Virus record (IMG/VR): IMGVR_UViG_3300023112_001499 | Span: 1 to 37,978 of that record | Source of the DNA: a virus | Direction: 5' to 3' (one strand) | Length of the DNA stretch: 37,978 nucleotides | Part shown: positions 22,957 to 29,400 of the stretch, one piece after another | Layout of the letters: the number at the start of each line of letters is the position of its first letter | Numbering within the stretch: position 1 is the first letter of the stretch | The notes under the pieces: generated by a model | Seen by the model: the letters and a program-made list of their open reading frames with translations, nothing else | The model's database searches: none | Told to the model about the DNA's origin: nothing | Translations under genes and position numbers: made by a program

Positions 22957-23526
22957 ATGAAATTTAGAGAATTTTTACTAAACGAAGACAGCAAATATTT
23001 AAGTGAAAAAATAGGCGGTATTTTGAGCATATTGCACGCTACCCAAGAAGATAAAGACGGACTTGGGAGCAGAGACATTGAAACTTATGCACAAAAAGTT
23101 ATCAATCAAATAAAGCCAATTTTAAACATTTCAAAAGGATCGAAGGATGTGCAACGATCCCTTCAGAAAGTCGCAGTAGCAATATCAATTGCAATGGAAG
23201 AAAAAAAAGGAGACGAACTCTTGGACATTATGTCAAAATCTTCCCAAATTATAGAAAAATTGTTATCTGATATGGGAAGCCCGATTCAAGATTTGGGAAC
23301 CCCTCCTGAGGCCGGAAAGCCACAAGACCAAGATTCGGCACTTCAGCCTCCGATTGAACCAGAAACGCCAGAGCAGCCTCCTGTCGATCCCTCACAGCCT
23401 CAGCAACCTGCTCCTGTCGATCCCTCACAGCCTCAGCAACCTGCTCCTGTCGATCCCTCACAGCCTCAGCAACCTGCTCCTGTCGATCCAAGACAAGCAC
23501 AGCGGCTTTCTTTGCCACAAGGATAG
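22957..23526 (+). CDS. Pro/Gln-repeat protein with capsid-targeting-like N-terminus
   Basis: The start MKFREFLLNEDSKYLSE resembles the T4 capsid-targeting peptide and contains two matches to the gp21 protease cleavage consensus (LxE): LNE and LSE. Residues 20-110 are helical and charged. The C-terminal third is a Pro/Gln repeat (PVDPSQPQQPA three times) and is likely disordered. Product size is 189. Immediately upstream is ATAAAAGAGATATATCATG, which shares its last seven bases with the start region at 12755, so a late promoter variant is possible. A packaged internal or core protein is my best guess. Frames on both strands through the repeat were rejected as shadows. Confidence 0.65.
   Translation: MKFREFLLNEDSKYLSEKIGGILSILHATQEDKDGLGSRDIETYAQKVINQIKPILNISKGSKDVQRSLQKVAVAISIAMEEKKGDELLDIMSKSSQIIEKLLSDMGSPIQDLGTPPEAGKPQDQDSALQPPIEPETPEQPPVDPSQPQQPAPVDPSQPQQPAPVDPSQPQQPAPVDPRQAQRLSLPQG
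23380..23490 (+). repeat. 33-nt tandem repeat, three copies plus a partial
   Basis: Unit CCTGTCGATCCCTCACAG followed by CCTCAGCAACCTGCT repeats perfectly at 23380, 23413 and 23446, with a 12-nt partial copy at 23479 whose last base differs from the unit. Each unit codes for 11 residues in frame. Copy number is likely to differ between relatives. Confidence 0.92.
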
Positions 23527-23537
23527 AAATTCATAAC

Positions 23538-23969
23538 ATGATAAGTCACAAGCACCTAATGATAAGGGCAGAAGTCCAGAATCCCATAAAAACCACTGAA
23601 TCTGCATTTACTTGGATGGAGAAACTGGTTGATTCGATTGGGATGGTCATTTGCCCAAATGGAGGGCCTCATGTCCACTATGTAAATAAAGAAAACAACT
23701 GCGGCATTGCCGCAGTTGTTATGATTGAAACGAGCCATTGCAGTTTGCATGTTTGGGACAAGGCAGATCCGCCATTGGTTCAGTTTGATGTGTATTCTTG
23801 TTCAGATTATGAAGTTTCAAAGGTACTGGAGCTTTTGAATGAAATGAAACCTACGAAAGTGTGGTGGAAATTATTCAATAGAGAAAGTATAATAAAAGAA
23901 GAAGATAATAGTTTTAAAGACTATGCCATCACACTCAAGTCAGATGACTGTTTGCGTGAATTATTTTAA
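23538..23969 (+). CDS. speD: S-adenosylmethionine decarboxylase-like protein
   Basis: The family makes decarboxylated SAM for polyamine synthesis and is a self-cleaving pyruvoyl enzyme. The signature here is GIAAVVMIETSHCSLHVWD (about residues 56-74), compared with the family's ...ESH-S/T-I-H-T-W-P-E; Ser 66 would become the pyruvoyl group. The residue before that Ser is Thr instead of Glu, and the cut occurs at this bond, so processing may be altered. FDVYSCSDYEVSKVL matches the family's D-x-F-T-C-G region. The product has 143 residues (bacterial SpeH about 120-130). speD is a known auxiliary gene of marine T4-like phages. The gene lies 11 nt after the repeat-protein gene on the same strand. 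Confidence 0.7.
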   Translation: MISHKHLMIRAEVQNPIKTTESAFTWMEKLVDSIGMVICPNGGPHVHYVNKENNCGIAAVVMIETSHCSLHVWDKADPPLVQFDVYSCSDYEVSKVLELLNEMKPTKVWWKLFNRESIIKEEDNSFKDYAITLKSDDCLRELF

Positions 23970-23972
23970 CTT

Positions 23973-23977
23973 GGAGG
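23973..23977 (+). promoter_or_regulatory. strong ribosome binding site that identifies an AUU start
   Basis: GGAGG is placed six bases before ATT at 23984. The reading frame contains no ATG, GTG or TTG between the upstream in-frame stop at 23957 and the Cys codon at 23987. Ribosome placement and the need for Cys at position 2 both point to the ATT. Confidence 0.7.
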
Positions 23978-23983
23978 TGCATC

Positions 23984-25189
23984 ATTTGCGGCATAAGCGG
24001 TTATATAGGACAAAGTAAGCATCCTGATATAACATATTCTCTAATTACAAATTTATTTAGTTGTATAGAATCCAGAGGTCGAGATGCTTCTGGCTTTTGG
24101 GGGGTTTCAAAAGATAGCGGAAAAATTCTATATCACAAAGAGCCAATTACTTCTAGCACGTTTATAAAAGGAGAAACTTGGAAAAAAATATCCAAGATGA
24201 ATCCTGACATTCTTTTAACTCATGCGAGGGGTGCTTCAAAAGGTGTCGGTGCTCCATTTGTGAACTCCAACAATCATCCCTTCGTAAATAGCGACAAATC
24301 AATAGGTCTGATTCACAACGGCAGGGTGTCAGATTGCCAGTACAGAACTTTAAAAAAGAGGTATGAAGTATCCTCTGGTTGCGATTCAGAAATATTGTTA
24401 AGAATATTTGAGCACGCACATTTGAATTCAAACAAGAATGATACTTCTGGGTTTATGAACATATGGTCACAAGTTCTTGAGGCCCACATGGCAATAGCAG
24501 TTGGAGAAAAGACGAGCAAGCACGAAAGAAGGTTGTGGATCTCAAGAAACGAGCATCGCCCTAATTGGGTTGTAGATTTAAGAAAGCAATTGGGGCAATT
24601 GTTTTTCGTATCTACCCCAGAAATATGGGCTGAAGCTGTAGACAATTGTTCTTTGTTGAAGAATTTTATAAAAAAATTTAAAATGGTAGAACTCCCAACA
24701 GAAGAGATTTGGAGATTTAAATTATCAGAAAATAACAAGATAGATTTAAGTAAGTTTAAGGTTCATTTTGAAGGAACCGAAGAATGGGACCACACAGAAT
24801 CCCTTATTCCGATAGTTAAAAATACTGTTAATGATGAAATTTATTCAAACTTAGATGAATCAGAAAATGTTATAAAAAAATACAAACCCAATCCAGTCAA
24901 ATTAAACACAGAGTTAGACAGAAAAGTTGATCCTGTATTTTCCAGTCCTGAAAAGTGCGAAGAAATCGATTGTTTTTACAGTAATGGCATATGCACGGAC
25001 AAAGACGGTTTAGAAAGAATCTGCGACAGTATAAAATCAATTAAGTTTATGCTAGAAGATATAGAAACCCTTGCAGAAAACAAACTTATCGAGGGATCAA
25101 TGGAAGAAAGTGAAATGCTTGAATTATTGTACGCACTGGAGTCAACTGGAGTCGATTTAAATGGGACTTTAAGAATTCTTAAGCAATAA
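23984..25189 (+). CDS. class II glutamine amidotransferase, probable AUU start
   Basis: The N-terminal domain is a class II (Ntn) glutamine amidotransferase. The catalytic Cys must follow the initiator Met, as in M-C-G-I-S-G-Y-I-G. Further signatures are IESRGRDASGFWGV (about residues 29-42), LTHARGAS (about 77-84), NNHPFV (about 93) and LIHNGRVSD (about 106). The first ATG in frame (24197) would remove the Cys and the first quarter of the domain, so I place the start at ATT 23984, giving 401 residues. The rest of the chain (about 150-401) is unassigned; it ends with a helical region. No synthetase partner is fused or adjacent, so the acceptor of the ammonia is unknown. Confidence 0.75.
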   Translation: MCGISGYIGQSKHPDITYSLITNLFSCIESRGRDASGFWGVSKDSGKILYHKEPITSSTFIKGETWKKISKMNPDILLTHARGASKGVGAPFVNSNNHPFVNSDKSIGLIHNGRVSDCQYRTLKKRYEVSSGCDSEILLRIFEHAHLNSNKNDTSGFMNIWSQVLEAHMAIAVGEKTSKHERRLWISRNEHRPNWVVDLRKQLGQLFFVSTPEIWAEAVDNCSLLKNFIKKFKMVELPTEEIWRFKLSENNKIDLSKFKVHFEGTEEWDHTESLIPIVKNTVNDEIYSNLDESENVIKKYKPNPVKLNTELDRKVDPVFSSPEKCEEIDCFYSNGICTDKDGLERICDSIKSIKFMLEDIETLAENKLIEGSMEESEMLELLYALESTGVDLNGTLRILKQ

Positions 25190-25201
25190 CTCTATTATTT
25201 T

Positions 25202-25774
25202 ATGGACGACTATGAAATTGAACCAATTTGGGAAAATACAAAGCCTAAGAAAATAAAAACAGGGCAAAAAGGGAAAAGGGTTGAAAGAGAGCTTTGCAAG
25301 GCTTTGAATAAGAGATTTGCAAAACTAATTTCCGAAAATCCATCTTGGGGTCAGTTTTCTCGATCTATTGGATCAGGGAATCGATGGGGTCAAGTGTCCA
25401 ATCTTCCAAAGCATGCTAAAGATACTTTTTCTGGTGACATAACCTGTCCAGAGAATTTCAAGTTCACAATAGAATCTAAAGGCGGCTATAACGATATTGA
25501 CCTCAATTCCGCTTTTGACAAAGGTCACAAAGAACTAGACACCTTCTTGCAGCAGGCATTGGATGATTCGGAGAGATCTGGAAGGCATCCTATGCTTGTG
25601 TGGAAAAAAGATAGAAAGCCAAGACTTGTCTTTGTTGAGAGAGACGTAGTAGAATCAGAGTTGACATCTAAACAGATAGTTGCTTCTGATTACGTTTTGA
25701 TTTATAGAGATTGGGTGGCTTTTAATTTAGATAAACTCTTAGGCTTTGATGACAAATTCTTTTTTGATTTTTAA
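25202..25774 (+). CDS. PD-(D/E)XK nuclease, resolvase-like
   Basis: The protein has a nuclease core pattern: GKRVERELCKAL (helix with Glu), FSRSIGSGNRWGQ, then SGDITCPENFKFTIESKGG, which supplies the Asp and the E-S-K motif of a PD-(D/E)XK site, and FLQQALDDSERSGRHPMLVWKKDRK. Similar proteins in phages and archaea are resolvase-type endonucleases acting on branched DNA. The length is 190. It lies 12 nt after the amidotransferase and its last four bases overlap the stop of the opposing gene at 25771. It may replace T4 endonuclease VII (gp49) or serve in repair, which is inferred only. Confidence 0.75.
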   Translation: MDDYEIEPIWENTKPKKIKTGQKGKRVERELCKALNKRFAKLISENPSWGQFSRSIGSGNRWGQVSNLPKHAKDTFSGDITCPENFKFTIESKGGYNDIDLNSAFDKGHKELDTFLQQALDDSERSGRHPMLVWKKDRKPRLVFVERDVVESELTSKQIVASDYVLIYRDWVAFNLDKLLGFDDKFFFDF

Positions 25775-26013
25775 CTGTTCGCTTTTTTCATCAATTTCAA
25801 GAAAGATTCTCTAGCTTCTTTGTTGTATCCTGCAATAGGATTTGCGGAGTATTTCTTGAATTCTGAAATAGTTGCTTTTTCCCTTTTAGGCTTTTGCCCA
25901 TCAATGTACTCTACGAGCATGTAGTTCTTCCATCTTCTCACATTCCCGTGCATGTAAGGGGAAGATTTTTTAGACGCCCAACAAAGTCTTTTTTTGAATA
26001 TGTATCTTTTCAT
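25771..26013 (-). CDS. hypothetical basic protein, 80 aa
   Basis: From Met at 26013 the product (MKRYIFKKRLCWASKKSSPY...) is strongly basic, with a Lys/Arg/Tyr-rich N-terminal half and a helical C-terminal half (SFLKLMKKANS). The longer open frame to 26133 overlaps a bidirectional terminator and reads as low-quality protein, so I reject that extension. No ribosome binding site is obvious. The gene is convergent with the nuclease and overlaps its end by four bases. Confidence is moderate: the protein composition is plausible but context support is weak. Confidence 0.4.
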   Translation of the reverse strand: MKRYIFKKRLCWASKKSSPYMHGNVRRWKNYMLVEYIDGQKPKREKATISEFKKYSANPIAGYNKEARESFLKLMKKANS

Positions 26014-26070
26014 GGTTGTGCCATGATACCATGAAATTTTTGGTTGTAAAGCAAAAAACAGGCTCATAAG

Positions 26071-26080
26071 TATAAATAAT
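26071..26080 (+). promoter_or_regulatory. perfect T4-type late promoter box
   Basis: TATAAATAAT is an exact match to the T4 late consensus TATAAATA and shares the nine bases ATAAATAAT with the boxes at 2161 and 12741. It points right, yet no plus-strand gene follows for more than 2 kb. Only a three-codon frame (ATG GAA GGA TAA, 26098-26109) and a terminator lie downstream. Confidence 0.5.
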
Positions 26081-26085
26081 ATTGG

Positions 26086-26161
26086 AGTGCGCTTGCCATG
26101 GAAGGATAACAAGCAGCAAAAAGCCCCGTTCAACCTTTGTTGCTCTGAACGGGGCTATTTT
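26086..26161 (+). ncRNA. candidate late small RNA of about 75 nt
   Basis: A transcript starting near 26084-26086 (T4 spacing from the late box) would end at the hairpin and T-run at 26122-26161, giving an RNA of about 75 nt with one strong stem-loop and a GGAG-AUG-three-codon mini-ORF (M-E-G). The RNA itself has not been shown to exist. The box could instead be a chance match in AT-rich DNA. Confidence 0.25.
26122..26161. terminator. bidirectional intrinsic terminator
   Basis: A perfect 11-bp stem AGCCCCGTTCA (26122-26132) with 26146-26156 is flanked by a T-rich run on the plus side (26158-26162) and an A-run on the other (26118-26122), so it can stop transcription from both directions. On the minus strand it is the second of two terminators after the structural genes. 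Confidence 0.8.
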
Positions 26162-26164
26162 TAT

Positions 26165-26194
26165 AAAAAAACCCCAACAATGCAATTGTCGGGG
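26165..26194 (-). terminator. intrinsic terminator after virion genes
   Basis: On the minus strand, the arms 26191-26194 (CCCC) and 26172-26175 (GGGG) pair and the stem extends inward by a U-G wobble and ACAAT-type pairs, followed by seven U (26165-26171). The wobble pair exists only in the minus transcript, fixing the orientation. It ends transcription of the unit 28273-26222. Confidence 0.8.
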
Positions 26195-26221
26195 CCGGTC
26201 GGGCTAAGGAAGAAACCGTCA

Positions 26222-26953
26222 CTAGTATATCTGTACCTGCTGCTTGTCTGAAATATGTACAGTGTCACCAAAATCCATCTGAAACCAAACGTTATAAATC
26301 CCACAATCCATCTCAGTCGTGTCAAGGTAATAGTACCCAACACATTTCTCTCTAAGCTCTACAAGTTCGCAATCTACTACTAATCTGAGGTCCTGTTCAG
26401 CAGGCATACATTCTCCACACTCTTGTTCGATAGACACTTTAAGAGGAGACACTATAGCTAAGTTTTGATAATACCTATTCAGATCGCTAGTCTTAGGGAC
26501 ATTTGGAGTAATGTCTATTATTAAATAATTTTTTGAACCTTGTCTAATTTTATTTGGTCTAAAAGAAAAATCAAATCCATACACAACAGGAACAGGAGAA
26601 GTGAACCAAAGGTCAGGAAAGATTTCAAAGCTGTTCTCAATCTGAGCCTCAGTTTCGCCAGATTCAACCTCAACAGTCCAGACATCTGAATACCTTCCTA
26701 TTGTGTAGACTGCTTGCTCCAATTCAACAGATGTTGAATATTGTCCAGTAGAATCAAGGCTAACATCTGCCGACTCTATAGTTTGAACTAACCTTTTGCC
26801 ATCTGGATTCGCTGCTGTTTTTTCGTCATCAAAAGCGTATATTTCCACCTTAGTGACAGAATTAAAATTACGATAGTTATTTGAATTATATGCAAATACT
26901 CGTAATTTTAATTCATCACCGACAACGGGGTTTTGAAATCTTTCTTTAGACAT
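26222..26953 (-). CDS. putative virion/tail-associated protein, 243 aa
   Basis: I do not recognise the family. The protein is rich in beta-strand-forming segments, with two apparent Ig-like or beta-sandwich halves (residues 1-115 and 125-243) and four Cys in the second half. It starts with MSKERFQNPVVGDELKLRVFAY. It follows the baseplate protein at a short distance (10 nt from the end of the -1 frame extension) and is transcribed with it. That position, and the lack of catalytic motifs, favour a structural role in the baseplate or tail tip. Two terminators follow. Function is inferred from context only. Confidence 0.6.
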   Translation of the reverse strand: MSKERFQNPVVGDELKLRVFAYNSNNYRNFNSVTKVEIYAFDDEKTAANPDGKRLVQTIESADVSLDSTGQYSTSVELEQAVYTIGRYSDVWTVEVESGETEAQIENSFEIFPDLWFTSPVPVVYGFDFSFRPNKIRQGSKNYLIIDITPNVPKTSDLNRYYQNLAIVSPLKVSIEQECGECMPAEQDLRLVVDCELVELREKCVGYYYLDTTEMDCGIYNVWFQMDFGDTVHISDKQQVQIY

Positions 26954-26963
26954 TTAACTAACC

Positions 26964-27209
26964 TTATTTTTTAGCTTTTCTTCTAGCTGCTTCCATCGCT
27001 TCGTTTTCACGATTTTTTTGTTTTATAAATCGCTCAATTATCCACTTCCGTTCATTGACAGGTATTTGCAAACATTGTGCCCTGCCCATCCGAAGATGAT
27101 ACTGGAAGAAAAATATTTCTTCCATTAAGTTTTCCCAAAGAATAATCGACGGATCAGTTGCTAGTTCACCTACTGGGTCGTTCGGGTTTTCTTCTTTGCC
27201 CTTGGGAAG
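26964..27209 (-). CDS. -1 frame extension of the baseplate protein, tail chaperone-like
   Basis: Reading on the minus strand, this frame is -1 to the baseplate gene and open through its last 12 codons. It has no usable start near its beginning; the only internal ATG (27125) lacks a good ribosome binding site. A slip at TTTTTTC (27209-27215) would join it to the first 355 residues of the baseplate protein, giving 436 residues. The extension reads LPKGKEENPNDPVGELATD, then SIILWENLMEEIFFFQYHL, a basic segment and VNERKWIIERFIKQKN. The pattern of an E-E-I helix followed by E-R-K-W-I-x-E resembles small domains (DUF6760-type) found beside tail genes in contractile systems. It parallels the G/GT tail chaperone pair. 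It could instead be read by reinitiation at 27125. Confidence 0.55.
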   Translation of the reverse strand, partial: LPKGKEENPNDPVGELATDPSIILWENLMEEIFFFQYHLRMGRAQCLQIPVNERKWIIERFIKQKNRENEAMEAARRKAKK

Positions 27210-28273
27210 AAAAAATTTGATTCCAAAGGCAGTTCTACCTCAAATTCCTCCATTGTGAATGGGCTTGTAATTTCAACCGTTGTGTCTACACCAAAAGGCG
27301 GCTCATTCACAGAATTTCTAAGGTAGGAAACATCATTGACTGAAAGTCTCTTGAGCAATTCTAGAATTTCATGCTGATTAGTCAGACCTTCTAGGTCTGT
27401 AATTAAAAGCGAAGTCCTATAGAGAAGAGTATCGTCAGCTTGTTCTACGCCTCCAAATTCCTTGTTCTTTCTTTCTCTGTATTCTTGAACTTTGATGTCA
27501 TCCGTTCCAGTTGCCAATCTGTAAGAGAAGTTAAGGCCACTAGTTGGAAGCGTGTCTCCTAAGCTGTTCAAATCAAAGTCATAAGGGCATTCATCTACAA
27601 ACAAGCTGTTTAAATCAATCACGGTGGAAAACTTTTTATTTGTAAAAGGACACGTAAGCTGTACGTCGTATTCTGGCGTATAGGATATGCCTCTTAGAAA
27701 CAACAATAGATATGTTCTATCAGAACTGAGCCACTTGGATGTATCGAAATCATCCTGCATGCACTTTCTGAATATCATGTCAATAGCTTTTCCCTGCTTG
27801 ACGAATCTCGGAGTGGCTAGAATTTGCTCTTCTGCACCTGTCATCGGACGGACCTTAACAACCCCATCAGTAGGACCATCTGTGCCATCATAGAATTTTC
27901 CCTTTGATGGCAAATTGATTTCTTCATAGTTGAAAGTTGCCCCTGATACAGCACTAATCAACTCTTCCAGCCGATTGCTTCCGGTAGTTCTCAGATTAGG
28001 AGAATCAGAATACTGTTGCTCTGGCCTTGGTTGAGGACCGTTTTTAGAGGGTCCTTGTTCGCCTTTTACGTTTTGCTGCGCTTGTAAAAACTGCTGAGGG
28101 ACGCTCCCGGAAATAGAAACTCCTTTATCTCCAGCAGGTTGTTGCGGAGTTTCTCCCGTTTCGGCAGCAACAGCTTCACGAACAGCTTGCCCTGCATTCA
28201 TTGGGTTATCACCAGATTCTACGTCTGATGGATTAACTGGTTGTCTGTCTTGACGGAATGTATCTTCTGCCAT
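27170..28273 (-). CDS. T4 gp26/gp51-type baseplate protein
   Basis: The 367-residue product has a disordered, Gln/Pro-rich N-terminus (about 1-110), then LPSKGKFYDGTDGPTDGVV (about 121-139), VRPMTGAEEQILATPRFVKQ and a region with TCPFTNKKF and a helical end. This matches the T4 baseplate hub-assembly family (gp26/gp51 group) that acts with the tape measure during baseplate building. The exact T4 equivalent cannot be decided by eye. Upstream is AGGGGAGAT, a clear ribosome binding site. The stop at 27170-27172 lies in a longer open -1 frame (see the extension entry), so a second, longer product is likely. Confidence 0.7.
   Translation of the reverse strand: MAEDTFRQDRQPVNPSDVESGDNPMNAGQAVREAVAAETGETPQQPAGDKGVSISGSVPQQFLQAQQNVKGEQGPSKNGPQPRPEQQYSDSPNLRTTGSNRLEELISAVSGATFNYEEINLPSKGKFYDGTDGPTDGVVKVRPMTGAEEQILATPRFVKQGKAIDMIFRKCMQDDFDTSKWLSSDRTYLLLFLRGISYTPEYDVQLTCPFTNKKFSTVIDLNSLFVDECPYDFDLNSLGDTLPTSGLNFSYRLATGTDDIKVQEYRERKNKEFGGVEQADDTLLYRTSLLITDLEGLTNQHEILELLKRLSVNDVSYLRNSVNEPPFGVDTTVEITSPFTMEEFEVELPLESNFFFPRAKKKTRTTQ
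27209..27218 (-). other. candidate -1 ribosomal slippery sequence
   Basis: In the reading frame of the baseplate gene the codons AAT TTT TTC give two heptamers of the X-XXY-YYZ form: A-AAT-TTT (27218-27212) and T-TTT-TTC (27215-27209). A -1 slip moves the ribosome into the open frame that ends at 26964. No obvious stimulatory hairpin was identified by eye just downstream. Confidence 0.5.
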
Positions 28274-28290
28274 AATTTTATATCTCCCCT

Positions 28291-28328
28291 AGAAATTTCT
28301 AGAAATTTATTTTATACTATCATAGTAT
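28291..28328. promoter_or_regulatory. dyad-rich intergenic region between divergent genes
   Basis: A perfect dyad ATACTAT-C-ATAGTAT (28314-28328) overlaps the ATG of the plus-strand gene. Next to it is a near-perfect direct repeat AGAAATTTCT/AGAAATTTAT (28291-28310), whose first copy is itself a palindrome. On the minus strand this region contains TATAAAATAAAT, a weak late-promoter-like stretch, upstream of the baseplate gene. Operator function is a guess. Confidence 0.3.
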
Positions 28329-28689
28329 GCTTAATTTAAATTTGAATAATATTGAAAAATTAGTCTTTGAGAGTGGCGTTATTAAGAAGTTTCCAGAGTT
28401 CAAACACCAATATGATCAATGGAAGCTCTCAAAAATGAGTCCCTCTTTAAGGCAACTTGGGAAACGGACGTTAATTGACTTTGTTAATTGCCTGCAAAAT
28501 GAACACATCTCTGCTTTAGAGAACTATTTTAAAACTTCAATTACTATTGATAAATTAGATTATCACACAGCTAAAAACTATAATTTTTCTACGTCTAGGT
28601 TGGAAATCGATTTGAATGACATTCAAGGACTCGAAAACTTTACGACGTATACGGATGGTTGTCAAACTTATATATCCTTTTGGCGTTAA
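28327..28689 (+). CDS. hypothetical protein, 120 aa
   Basis: This is a soluble, Lys/Asn-rich protein with an N-terminal helical half and a beta-rich C-terminal half (RLEIDLNDIQGLENFTTYTDG). No motif or family is recognised. It lacks a Shine-Dalgarno sequence; the ATG lies inside a perfect dyad, so its translation or transcription may be regulated there. It is followed by a well-placed ribosome binding site for the DUF1360 gene. Confidence 0.6.
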   Translation: MLNLNLNNIEKLVFESGVIKKFPEFKHQYDQWKLSKMSPSLRQLGKRTLIDFVNCLQNEHISALENYFKTSITIDKLDYHTAKNYNFSTSRLEIDLNDIQGLENFTTYTDGCQTYISFWR

Positions 28690-28711
28690 TTTTTAATAAG
28701 GAGCACTCGCT

Positions 28712-29032
28712 ATGAATTTGTTTTTGTTTTCACTATCGGTGATTGGGATGACTCACATCATTGTTGACTCTAGTATATTTGCCCCTATAAGGTGGTTATT
28801 TGAGAAAATATTACCAAAATATCTTTACAAGATTTTGGAATGTTACCAATGCTCAGGAACTTGGTGCGGATTCGCACTGGGTTGGGCGATAGTGGACAAA
28901 GATCCATTTGTCGTGTTCGCTTGTGGGTGTGCAGGAAGCTTTTTGTCAACGCTTGCGGCCACATTCCTTAACTATCTTGAAGCAAGGTCTGTTGTTGATA
29001 TTGATCTTAATGACGATGAAGGCGAAGTTTGA
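28712..29032 (+). CDS. DUF1360-like membrane protein
   Basis: The product of 106 residues has an N-terminal hydrophobic segment (FLFSLSVIGMTHIIV), a short SSIFAPIRWLFEK piece, a CYQCSGTWCGFALGWAIV core and another hydrophobic segment (FVVFACGCAGSFLSTLAATF). This is the DUF1360 pattern (C-x-x-C-x-G-x-W) seen in phage and bacterial membrane proteins of unknown function. An AAGGAG site precedes the ATG. The stop overlaps the next ATG as TGATG. It may insert in the host inner membrane. Its role is unknown. Confidence 0.75.
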   Translation: MNLFLFSLSVIGMTHIIVDSSIFAPIRWLFEKILPKYLYKILECYQCSGTWCGFALGWAIVDKDPFVVFACGCAGSFLSTLAATFLNYLEARSVVDIDLNDDEGEV

Positions 29033-29400
29033 TGTATCAATTATATTGTCAAATTTGTAATTGGAAGAAGATAACAGATGGGGGAGATATAAAAAATTTA
29101 ACGGAAGTTAAAACCTCGAACATACAAAGAGAAATACCAAAGTTTGACAAAAAAGAGAAAAAAACAATTTTATCAAAAGATAAAATTAGAAAAAAAAGAT
29201 TTAAATGCCCCAATTGTGGCAGGGTAGTTTTTCCCAAAAAGATAGATGATCCACAGGCGGATATAGATGCCATTAGAGAAAAAGCTATTTATGAAAAAGA
29301 AACTCTTGAAGTGAATTTGGAAATTTTAGAACAACAGGAAAACAGAAGAAGAAAATATGAAGAAGATAGGACTGATGGATGTAAAGGCGGCTCTGAATGA
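29032..29400 (+). CDS. hypothetical zinc-ribbon and coiled-coil protein
   Basis: The start at ATG 29032 overlaps the upstream stop (TGATG); the TTG three bases earlier is less likely. The 122-residue chain has CQIC near the N-terminus (about 6-9) and CPNC (about 61-64), making a four-Cys zinc ribbon split by a Lys-rich, disordered insertion, and ends in a long charged coiled coil (EKETLEVNLEILEQQENRRR). Proteins of this layout often bind nucleic acids. No family is recognised. It overlaps the next gene by 44 nt. Confidence 0.65.
   Translation: MYQLYCQICNWKKITDGGDIKNLTEVKTSNIQREIPKFDKKEKKTILSKDKIRKKRFKCPNCGRVVFPKKIDDPQADIDAIREKAIYEKETLEVNLEILEQQENRRRKYEEDRTDGCKGGSE

Noticed and set aside
23380-23490. 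CRISPR-like array
   Set aside because: The copies are directly adjacent without spacers and are in coding frame, so this is a protein repeat.
23249-23536. Alternative frames through the 33-nt repeats
   Set aside because: The in-phase repeat opens all frames. The frame from 22957 carries the non-repetitive N-terminal region and a sensible start.
24197-25189. Amidotransferase starting at the first ATG
   Set aside because: It would lack the catalytic Cys and about a quarter of the conserved domain, although the upstream sequence is open and matches the family.
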